Of a DNA stretch of 7,844 nucleotides, positions 1-5,498 are shown piece by piece. The stretch spans positions 1 to 7,844 of the forward strand of contig JAUPKO010000448.1 in assembly GCA_030837395.1 (NCBI GenBank), given 5' to 3'. The notes under the pieces are model-generated. The model did no database searches, had not been told where the DNA came from, and worked only from the letters and a program-made list of their open reading frames with translations. How positions within the stretch are numbered: position 1 is the stretch's first letter; every line of letters begins with the position of its first letter. The DNA comes from Actinomycetota bacterium. Its GTDB lineage: Bacteria; Actinomycetota; Actinomycetes; S36-B12; UBA10799. The translations under genes were made by a program, and so were the position numbers.

Positions 1-416
1 CGACCGCGACCGACGGTCTGTTCGGCTTCGACCCCGATGGGCGGATTGTGGAACAGGAGATTCTGGGACCTCGGACGGCGCCGGGTCCCGAAGGGGAGTG
101 CGGCTACGGAGAGCGCGGCGCACCGGTGACGATGCCGTTGGAAGCAGACCTGATTGGTTGGATCTTCTACGCCAGACTCGACTACTACAGCGGAGCCGAG
201 ACGACAGCCACGGTCCGGGTGGGCCCAGAGGTCGCGACCGTGCCGATCCGATCCGGAGTCCACTCCGTCTACTTCCCCACCGCAGGCCCAGCGAAGGCGG
301 TACAGATCGACGTGGTGGATGCCGACAAACCTGTCTGCTTCGTGTCGGTCACTGTGGGAAACCGGGTGAGCAAGGCGGGCGGAGACGCCACACCGGTGTT
401 GCCACCTCCTGACTAG
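1..416 (+). CDS. C-terminal end of an envelope membrane protein (paralogue of the GT-C-like gene at 3474-5354), 5'-truncated
   Basis: The reading frame is open from the window edge (first full codon at position 3) to the TAG at 414-416, so this is the last 137 residues of a longer protein. A GTG at 48 could be read as a start, but coding sequence continues upstream of it and no ribosome binding site precedes it. No membrane segment is visible in this part. The tail aligns by eye with the C-terminal domain of the minus-strand protein at 3474-5354. Shared features are a GxCG[YW] motif (Cys codon 99-101), an aromatic/beta-rich core with a TTATV-like strand, and a [IV]C[FV] strand near the end (Cys codon 336-338). 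The two cysteines are 79 residues apart here and 80 in the paralogue, which suggests a disulphide in an extracytoplasmic beta-sandwich. By analogy the missing N-terminal part should be a polytopic GT-C-like glycosyltransferase; that is inference. Confidence 0.72.
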   Translation, partial: TATDGLFGFDPDGRIVEQEILGPRTAPGPEGECGYGERGAPVTMPLEADLIGWIFYARLDYYSGAETTATVRVGPEVATVPIRSGVHSVYFPTAGPAKAVQIDVVDADKPVCFVSVTVGNRVSKAGGDATPVLPPPD

Positions 417-496
417 CCAGGTCACCTGCCCGGGCGAGCGGTACCGTGTCACTCGGCCGCGGCGCGGTCGTTGGGTGGTTGACCACGTTGAACAAC

Positions 497-503
497 GGGA
501 GGA
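497..503 (+). promoter_or_regulatory. Ribosome binding site of the hemerythrin gene
   Basis: GGGAGGA lies six bases before the ATG at 510. This selects that codon over the in-frame ATGs at 519, 534 and 546. A short perfect palindrome, CGTTG-AA-CAACG at 486-497, abuts and overlaps it by one base; it could be an operator or chance. I see no convincing -35/-10 pair in the 93 bases after the upstream stop. Confidence 0.75.
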
Positions 504-509
504 TTCAGC

Positions 510-1139
510 ATGTCAGCAATGCGCGATGCCAGCATGAACACGAACATGCACGCGGCATTCCTACGCGAGATCAGCAGGCTTCAATCGGGCCTCGCCACCG
601 CGGACCTCGGCGATGCTGCGGTGCGGGCGGGGCTGGCACGCAGATACCAATTCTTCTCCCAGGCATTGCACCATCACCACCAGGGGGAGGACACCTACCT
701 GTTCCCCGGGGTCCGGTCCAAGGCGAGCCCGGCAGAGCAGGCGGTCTTGGATGAGATGGACGCCGAGCATGAAGGCCTGGTCGACACATTGGCAGTGCTC
801 GACGACCAGTTCAGCCACCTTGATCAGTCCACCGACAAGGCTGCTGTCACCGCGCGTCTGGATGAACTGTCACAGGTACTCTCCGCGCATGCTGCTCACG
901 AGGAGCGCGACGGTGTTCCGATCGTGCAGAAGTACATCTCGGACGAAGACTTCAACGCCTTCATGAAGTTCAACCGGGGGGCACCGGACGCGTCACTGAT
1001 CATGCCGTGGATGTGCGATGGAGCGGACGCTTCGGTGCAGGCCGCCACTTGGGGCAATCTCCCCGCCCCTGTTCGAATATTCCTTAAGCCGATCATGACG
1101 CGCAAGTACAGCAAGTTCACGAAGGAGTGCGGCGTCTAG
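510..1139 (+). CDS. Hemerythrin-like HHE cation-binding domain protein
   Basis: This 209-aa soluble protein has the four-helix HHE pattern. His14 lies in helix 1, H56-x3-E60 in helix 2 (within a run of four His at 54-57), E86-H87-E88 in helix 3, and H127-x3-E131 in helix 4. These are the residues expected to hold a non-haem di-iron centre. The domain spans about residues 10-143. A further 65 residues follow (PWMCDG at about 166-171, basic C-terminus), an extension I cannot assign. Proteins of this fold bind oxygen or peroxide/NO or sense iron or redox state; which applies here cannot be told from sequence. No signal peptide or membrane segment is seen, so it should be cytoplasmic. The start is fixed by the Shine-Dalgarno at 497-503. 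The gene stands alone: 93 bases separate it from the gene before and over 400 from the gene after, so it is probably monocistronic. Confidence 0.9.
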   Translation: MSAMRDASMNTNMHAAFLREISRLQSGLATADLGDAAVRAGLARRYQFFSQALHHHHQGEDTYLFPGVRSKASPAEQAVLDEMDAEHEGLVDTLAVLDDQFSHLDQSTDKAAVTARLDELSQVLSAHAAHEERDGVPIVQKYISDEDFNAFMKFNRGAPDASLIMPWMCDGADASVQAATWGNLPAPVRIFLKPIMTRKYSKFTKECGV

Positions 1140-1199
1140 GCTCAACCTTCCTGCGCGTTCGGATGCTGCGTCGCCAGGGACGGGACCCTCGGACCGCGT

Positions 1200-1213
1200 C
1201 TGGCGCCGGCCAG
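1200..1213 (+). repeat. Short inverted repeat downstream of the hemerythrin gene (possible terminator hairpin)
   Basis: CTGGC-GCCG-GCCAG forms a five-pair stem with a four-base loop, 60 bases after the hemerythrin stop. No T-run follows, so it is not a classical intrinsic terminator. Actinobacterial terminators often lack the T-tract, which leaves this possible but weak. Confidence 0.25.
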
Positions 1214-1406
1214 GGGAGTGGACCGTCCTGATCCGATGTCACCCACCTGCAGAGGACCACCTGGATTCCTGACGGTGGACCGTATGGTTGTCGTTTGCAA
1301 AGTGGCACGGATCGGGCGGCCGAATCGTGTGACGCGGCATGCCACCCGGTGTTTTCGGGGTCGGGCCTCGCAGACACACTCAGTCGATAGCGGTAGAGAA
1401 CTGTGT

Positions 1407-1429
1407 CTGTCGGACCGTCGTGGTAGAGT
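1407..1429 (+). promoter_or_regulatory. Candidate RecA-independent DNA-damage (PafBC-type) promoter of the DUF222-HNH gene
   Basis: The mycobacterial RecA-independent damage-promoter consensus is tTGTCRgtg-N8-TAnnnT, linked to the PafBC activator. Here the sequence reads cTGTCGgac (1407-1415), then exactly eight bases (1416-1423), then TAGAGT (1424-1429). The TGTCR core, the following G, the eight-base spacing and both fixed ends of the -10 match; the weaker t, t and g positions do not. Transcription would begin near 1435-1437, giving a leader of roughly 115 bases. A normal sigma-A -35 is missing at 16-18 bases from the -10 (CTGTGT or similar), which agrees with an activator-dependent promoter. 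Confidence 0.6.
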
Positions 1430-1441
1430 ACAGGTGTTCGA
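1426..1441 (+). promoter_or_regulatory. Candidate LexA/SOS box overlapping the -10
   Basis: The mycobacterial LexA box is TCGAAC-N4-GTTCGA. Here the right half-site GTTCGA (1436-1441) is perfect and the spacer is four bases (AGGT). The left half GAGTAC (1426-1431) matches three of six positions, including the inner AC. It overlaps the putative -10 TAGAGT and the expected start point, where a repressor would act. Several 13E12-family genes in Mycobacterium tuberculosis are known to be LexA-regulated, which supports the reading. The degenerate left arm keeps confidence moderate. Confidence 0.45.
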
Positions 1442-1535
1442 GTAAATGGTGGTGTGTGGAGATGGTTTCGGCCCGGGTTGTGTGGGGCTGTTGGTGGCGG
1501 GTGTGGCTCGAATGCCGCTGTCCGATATCCGTCTC

Positions 1536-1543
1536 AAGAGGTG
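1536..1543 (+). promoter_or_regulatory. Ribosome binding site of the DUF222-HNH gene
   Basis: AAGAGGTG lies nine bases before the ATG at 1553. It decides the start: the frame stays open to a GTG at 1454, but that codon has no ribosome binding site and would add 33 residues unlike the family. Confidence 0.6.
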
Positions 1544-1552
1544 TTGTGCGTC

Positions 1553-3394
1553 ATGTCCACCGCTGCGGAATCCCCGCCATGGGAGGCCACGCCACCGGAG
1601 TCGCCTAGTGAGGGTGCCGGGCAGGCAGGGCCGACTGGTTCGGCTGCTGGTCGTGCGCGGTCGGGTGCCGACGATGGTTGGGCTGTTCCTGGTGTCACTG
1701 CGCAGAAGCCCACCGATGAGGAGTCTGCCGGCTCAGATGCCAACCCGGAGGCCGATGCCGACCCGGATGTCGATGCCGACAATGTGGCGTTGTTGTTGAC
1801 GGCGGGGCAGGCGTCGGTGTTGGCGAATTTGTCGGCGGCGGTAGCAGCAGCGGCGGAGATGGCCTCGAGAGTGTCGGGGGTGGAGTCGTTGACGGTGGCC
1901 CGGCAGGTGCATCGGATCTCCAACCGGATTTCGGGGGTGCATGCCCGGTTGGTGGCGACTGCGAACTCTGGGCAGGCGTGGACCGGTGACGGGTTCCTGT
2001 CTGCGCCGCGATGGCTGGCCGAAACTCATCTGATGTCGGGTCGGACTGCACGGGACCGCGTCGTCGACGCCGACTGGTTGATCGACTATCCGGTGTTTGC
2101 GGGGTCGTTGGGGGCGGGCAGGATCAGTGCCGCCCACGTCACCGTGACGCGCCGGATCACCTCGGCGACGAGGGCCCGGCGGGCTGCTTTCGTGGCGGTT
2201 GCCAAATACTGGGTGACGGTGGCGCAGGGTCGGGACCCGGACACGTTGGCCGCTCTGTTGCGAGCGTGGGCGGCGCTGGTGGATGACACCGAAGATGATG
2301 CTGCCGAGAAGGCGTGGCGGAGTCGGGCGCTGCGGGTGACGGCGGTGGGAGACGAATGGGCGATCTCCGGTCGCCTTCCCGCGGTCGAGGGGGCTCGGCT
2401 GTCGGGGGTGCTCAACGCGTTGATGGACATCGACCGTCGCGGGTCGTGCAGCTGTGACCAGGGTGCGTGTTCGTGTCCTGAGGATGATCGCACCATCACT
2501 CAACGCCGCGCGGATGCGTTACTGGCCATCGTCGACGCCGTGACCGCCCGCACTCCCATGCACCGGTCCTCAACCCAAGGACCGACCCAGTCCGCGGCCC
2601 AGGCGAACGCCGCCGCCGCGGCCCGATGCGACGCTGATGCCCAGGGCGACGCTCAGGCTGGTCCTGAGGCCCGCCCGGCCGCCGACGTGGACGTCGGCGC
2701 TGGGCCTGCGACGGGAGCGGGGCCGGAGCCGTGGCCGGAACGTGCGCCGGAGCCGTGGCCGGACTCAAGTCCGCCGCGGGAGCCGGGGTCGTCCCGCTGG
2801 CGCCGACCGGGTTCGGATTGGCCACCGAGTTCGGACCCGGATGCGTGGCCGGGGTTGGCGCCGGGATGGAACTCGGGCCGGCTGGGTGATCGGACCCGGG
2901 TGGTGTTGGTGATCCGCGCCGAGGACCTCAACCCACCTGTCGGTATCCCCGGTCCGATACCGGGCCCGGCGACGCGGCCGGAGGATGTGATGTCAACGTG
3001 GGCGACAGCGAACGGGCCCGGCACCGGGCTGCTGGCCCGGACCACGATGCTGCGTGAACTGTGTGACACCACCGTCCAACGCCTGATCGTCGGACCGGAC
3101 TCCCAACCGTTGGACATCGGGCGGGCCACCCGCACCATCCCCGCACAGCTGCGCACCGCGCTGCACGTCCGGGATCGCGGATGTGTTTTCCCGGGCTGCG
3201 ACCGACCTCCCGGCTGGACCGAGGCCCACCACATCGAAACGTGGGCCGCAGGGGGTGTGACGGCGATCCGAAATTTGGCCAGCCTGTGCTCGAGACATCA
3301 TCACCTCATCCACACCCCCAGTTGGAACATCCAGATGGGAGGCAACGGCCACCCCGTCATCACCCGAGCACGGACCTACCCCAAACGGCGCTGA
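1553..3394 (+). CDS. DUF222 domain protein with C-terminal HNH endonuclease (13E12 repeat family)
   Basis: This 613-aa protein starts with a disordered region (1-77) ending in an acidic stretch (about 62-76). The helical DUF222 domain follows from about 78 to 330. Inside it is a cysteine cluster, C299-x-C301-x4-C306-x-C308, which could bind a metal. A low-complexity Pro/Ala/Gly/Trp-rich insert of about 100 residues (roughly 335-440) comes next, and then the second half of the domain (TRVVLVIRAEDL onward). The HNH nuclease motif closes the protein: C544-x4-C549, H559-H560-I, N574, C579, H582/H583 and H587. These residues should bind zinc and a catalytic metal and cut DNA. The family is abundant in Mycobacteriales, often multicopy, and its physiological role is not settled; in M. 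tuberculosis some copies are phage attachment sites and some are LexA-regulated. The first part of the gene uses TTG leucine codons heavily, unlike its neighbours, which hints at separate ancestry. The upstream signals suggest induction by DNA damage. Confidence 0.92.
   Translation: MSTAAESPPWEATPPESPSEGAGQAGPTGSAAGRARSGADDGWAVPGVTAQKPTDEESAGSDANPEADADPDVDADNVALLLTAGQASVLANLSAAVAAAAEMASRVSGVESLTVARQVHRISNRISGVHARLVATANSGQAWTGDGFLSAPRWLAETHLMSGRTARDRVVDADWLIDYPVFAGSLGAGRISAAHVTVTRRITSATRARRAAFVAVAKYWVTVAQGRDPDTLAALLRAWAALVDDTEDDAAEKAWRSRALRVTAVGDEWAISGRLPAVEGARLSGVLNALMDIDRRGSCSCDQGACSCPEDDRTITQRRADALLAIVDAVTARTPMHRSSTQGPTQSAAQANAAAAARCDADAQGDAQAGPEARPAADVDVGAGPATGAGPEPWPERAPEPWPDSSPPREPGSSRWRRPGSDWPPSSDPDAWPGLAPGWNSGRLGDRTRVVLVIRAEDLNPPVGIPGPIPGPATRPEDVMSTWATANGPGTGLLARTTMLRELCDTTVQRLIVGPDSQPLDIGRATRTIPAQLRTALHVRDRGCVFPGCDRPPGWTEAHHIETWAAGGVTAIRNLASLCSRHHHLIHTPSWNIQMGGNGHPVITRARTYPKRR
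2722..2763 (+). repeat. Direct repeat in the linker of the DUF222-HNH gene
   Basis: An 18-base unit (GCCGGAGCCGTGGCCGGA) occurs exactly at 2722-2739 and 2746-2763, a 24-base period that keeps the frame. It encodes a repeated PEPWP peptide at about residues 391-402. Slippage at such repeats probably explains variable linker length in this gene. Confidence 0.8.
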
Positions 3395-3463
3395 CCACGG
3401 CGGGGCACCGCGCAACGGGCAGCGCCGGACAACTCCGGGCCTCCTGGCACCCGGGTCGTGGTC
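3393..3463. terminator. Possible bidirectional terminator structure between convergent genes
   Basis: GACCACG at 3393-3399 and CGTGGTC at 3457-3463 are perfect seven-base inverted arms. They enclose a second pair, CCGGG at 3435-3439 and CCCGG at 3450-3454. The block fills most of the 79 bases between the DUF222-HNH stop and the stop of the opposing gene, where a shared terminator would be expected. There is no T-run and the outer loop is long, so chance is possible. Confidence 0.25.
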
Positions 3464-3473
3464 CGCTCGATCC

Positions 3474-5354
3474 TCAACCGGCGGGTGGTCCGATCTGGTA
3501 CCAGGTGCCCACCGACCCCCGGCTCACACAGATGCCCGCACCGGCTGGAACGTCATCGATTGTGAAGGATCGGCCACCACCTTCGACTCTGGCCACGAAT
3601 CTGCCGTCACCACTGCCGAAAGTGACCGGGGTGGGACGTCCGGTGCCCAGGGCCACAGTGGCGGCGGTCGGCGCAGACGCCCGGTAGACGACCTCCAGTC
3701 GGTGCTCCCACTCGAAGACGTCGGAAGCCAGCGGAACTACGTTTCGGCCCTGGCGTAGTCGCCAACCGCAGCCGCTTGCCGGGCCGGGCTCCGCATCCAC
3801 TCCGGCGATTCGCCCCGGTACGAGCGCGCCTGACTCCTGCAGGAATCGGGGATTGTCAGTCACCTGCCCGAAGCCAGGCTGCCGAGGTAGCGGCGCCAGG
3901 GTCCAGCTGATGTCGTTGTAGGGGTGGGCCAGACCGCCGAGGACGAACTCGGGTGCCGCCTGGTCGAGGATCACCCCGTCCTCGGCGCTGCCAGACATCG
4001 TCTCGCGGGCATTGGCCAACCACGGTTCTGCAGCGATGGACGACCAGATGGCCCAGAATCCGCTGATCGAGGCCATCGTCAGGATTGCGGCCACGATCAC
4101 GGCGGCGGCTGGCCCACCGATCAGCACCCGTGGGCGCGACGCCAGCCAGCGGCGCACGCCCAGCATCCGAGCGGACTCCGGGTCCCCGGCGACTGGCATA
4201 AGCGACAACCCGACGGCGAGGGTCAGTGGGACTATCGCGTCGGCCAGATACCGCAGTCCCGCCATCAGTCCTGCCGCGTCTGCGGCGGCCAGTCTGGTGG
4301 ACGCCATCAGGGAGATGACCACTCCGATATAGACGGCCGCGGCGGTCCAACCGCGGCGCGCTCGCGTCGCTGTGCGCCAGCCGAAGACCACCAAGGTCGA
4401 CACCGCAACCAGCGAGATCAGGATCAGCAGTGCGCTGGGTCGAGCGAACGCCGCCCCCCAGCCGATTGGTTGCCACCCGCCAGGCCCGCCCAGCATGGAC
4501 GGCAGGATCGCCTCGAACAGTGCGATCCGGAATGCCGACACTGTCTGGCCGAACTGCTGGGGGGCCTGCGGTGCGCGATCGGACACGGTCAGATAGGCCC
4601 CGACATAGACGATCGCGAGCGCTGCCAGCCCCGTCCAGAACCAGCGTCGGCGCCGCCACTGCTCGCGCAGCCAAGCCCAAGGTCTGCCGTCCGCGGAAAA
4701 GACCCAGACCGCCAGCGCGGCCCACAGCCCAAGCAGCAGCGACTTCTCGAAGAACAGCAAAGCAACCACGATGCTGCCGAGGATCCACCAGCGCCCAGCC
4801 CGTTCCCGCTGCTGTCGGCAGAGCAACCACGCCCCCCACGTCACTCCGAGCATGCCCAACTGCATCGGCAGGGCGTTCAGGCCGGCAGTCCACCAGACTG
4901 AACTTGGCAGAGTGAGAGGGGAGAAGAGGAGCAGCAACAGCGGCACCAACGACAACGTGCGGATCCCGAAGATGCGGCGGATGAGCAGCCACCCGAACAC
5001 CGCGCAGGCCGCCTGCAATGCGAGGAGTTCCAACGCGGGCAGCCAGAACTCGAGCGGAGCCACGCGTTCGGTCAGCCACGACACTGCGGCCGCGGCTGGC
5101 ATCAGATGTCCGTCGTGGCTGCGGATCAGGAAGTCCCCGTCGAGGTTCAGCCGCGCCGCGCGTCCCTGCAGGATGAAGTCGTCCCAGTAGAACGACCCGG
5201 AGATCGTGATGAGGCCTCGCACCACGATGCCCAGCCCCACCAGTGCCCACGCTGCCTGGTTGATTGCCTTCGAGGGCCAACCGGTGAGGGAATCGGATCC
5301 AGCGCTTGGCCGGTGCGTGTCGGGGGCGTCCGTCTCGGTCGGTACTGCCGTCAC
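3474..5354 (-). CDS. Polytopic membrane protein, probable GT-C-type glycosyltransferase with extracytoplasmic C-terminal domain
   Basis: From the GTG at 5354 the protein has 626 residues. That start is preferred to the TTG at 5378 or GTG at 5372 because AGAAGGGG (5367-5360) sits five bases upstream. The chain has a short hydrophilic N-terminus, a first membrane helix at about 34-53, then FYWDDF with Asp58-Asp59 and a HDGH motif at 80-83. About nine or ten more helices run to roughly residue 430, and a soluble domain follows (about 440-626). An acidic pair just after the first helix is the hallmark of GT-C enzymes, which transfer sugars from polyprenyl-phosphate donors on the outer membrane face. 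The sugar and acceptor are unknown. The C-terminal domain has Cys529 and Cys609, both kept in the fragment at 1-416. It lies 144 bases downstream of an acyltransferase gene on the same strand, so it may belong to that envelope operon or have its own promoter; a TACGAT at 5471-5466 lacks a good -35. Confidence 0.8.
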   Translation of the reverse strand: MTAVPTETDAPDTHRPSAGSDSLTGWPSKAINQAAWALVGLGIVVRGLITISGSFYWDDFILQGRAARLNLDGDFLIRSHDGHLMPAAAAVSWLTERVAPLEFWLPALELLALQAACAVFGWLLIRRIFGIRTLSLVPLLLLLFSPLTLPSSVWWTAGLNALPMQLGMLGVTWGAWLLCRQQRERAGRWWILGSIVVALLFFEKSLLLGLWAALAVWVFSADGRPWAWLREQWRRRRWFWTGLAALAIVYVGAYLTVSDRAPQAPQQFGQTVSAFRIALFEAILPSMLGGPGGWQPIGWGAAFARPSALLILISLVAVSTLVVFGWRTATRARRGWTAAAVYIGVVISLMASTRLAAADAAGLMAGLRYLADAIVPLTLAVGLSLMPVAGDPESARMLGVRRWLASRPRVLIGGPAAAVIVAAILTMASISGFWAIWSSIAAEPWLANARETMSGSAEDGVILDQAAPEFVLGGLAHPYNDISWTLAPLPRQPGFGQVTDNPRFLQESGALVPGRIAGVDAEPGPASGCGWRLRQGRNVVPLASDVFEWEHRLEVVYRASAPTAATVALGTGRPTPVTFGSGDGRFVARVEGGGRSFTIDDVPAGAGICVSRGSVGTWYQIGPPAG

Positions 5355-5359
5355 GTTTA

Positions 5360-5367
5360 CCCCTTCT
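5360..5367 (-). promoter_or_regulatory. Ribosome binding site choosing GTG 5354 as start of the GT-C-like gene
   Basis: Read on the minus strand, AGAAGGGG is followed by TAAAC and then GTG. The other in-frame candidates, TTG at 5378 and GTG at 5372, have no comparable site before them. Confidence 0.6.
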
Positions 5368-5412
5368 GCCACTGGCAATCCGCAGCTCCGAGTAGGCCTG
5401 CACCTCGGTCGG

Positions 5413-5425
5413 CCCGCGCCGCGGG
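5413..5425. repeat. Short GC-rich inverted repeat in the gap between acyltransferase and GT-C-like genes
   Basis: CCCGC-GCC-GCGGG is a perfect five-pair stem with a three-base loop, in the 144 bases between the acyltransferase stop and the next start on the minus strand. It could weaken read-through or stabilise the mRNA end. In DNA this rich in G and C such stems also arise by chance. Confidence 0.25.
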
Positions 5426-5498
5426 TGCCTCGCTGACCTGGCCAGCGTCGCTCGGGTTCCTGCGCATCGTACGCGAGGGAACTCGAGTCGACGCACGG

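Larger units (their letters stand above)
1140..1552. other. Intergenic region between the hemerythrin and DUF222-HNH genes
   Basis: No coding sequence is supported in these 413 bases: short open frames on both strands have no ribosome binding site, no family resemblance and arginine/proline-rich shadow composition. The left part (1140-1395) holds a small inverted repeat at 1200-1213 and little else. The right part holds the candidate DNA-damage promoter (1407-1429), an overlapping SOS-box-like operator (1426-1441), and a G/T-rich leader of about 115 bases (1442-1552) before the DUF222 start. The leader is strikingly poor in C on the plus strand between 1442 and 1510. Confidence 0.6.

Noticed and set aside
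48..416. GTG at 48 as the start of a complete 122-residue protein
   Set aside because: The frame is open to the window edge, the upstream residues continue the alignment with the paralogue's C-terminal domain, and there is no ribosome binding site.
1071..1078. GTTCGAAT as a LexA half-site
   Set aside because: It lies inside the hemerythrin coding region and has no partner half-site at four-base spacing.
1288..1310. TTGTCG at 1288 as a second PafBC-type promoter
   Set aside because: Eight bases after the -35-like block the sequence is GCACGG, which does not match TAnnnT.
1142..1537. Minus-strand open frame of 131 residues in the intergenic region
   Set aside because: It has no ribosome binding site, no recognisable family and a shadow-like composition, and it overlaps the promoter region of the plus-strand gene.
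1454..1552. GTG 1454 as start of the DUF222-HNH gene
   Set aside because: No Shine-Dalgarno, and 33 extra residues of untypical composition. The ATG at 1553 has AAGAGGTG upstream.
417..3473. Insertion sequence or integrative element boundaries around the hemerythrin/DUF222 block
   Set aside because: No terminal inverted repeats, target duplications, integrase or tRNA were seen at the edges.
5466..5494. TACGAT (minus strand) as the -10 of a promoter for the GT-C-like gene
   Set aside because: No acceptable -35 at 16-18 bases; kept only as a remark in the gene entry.
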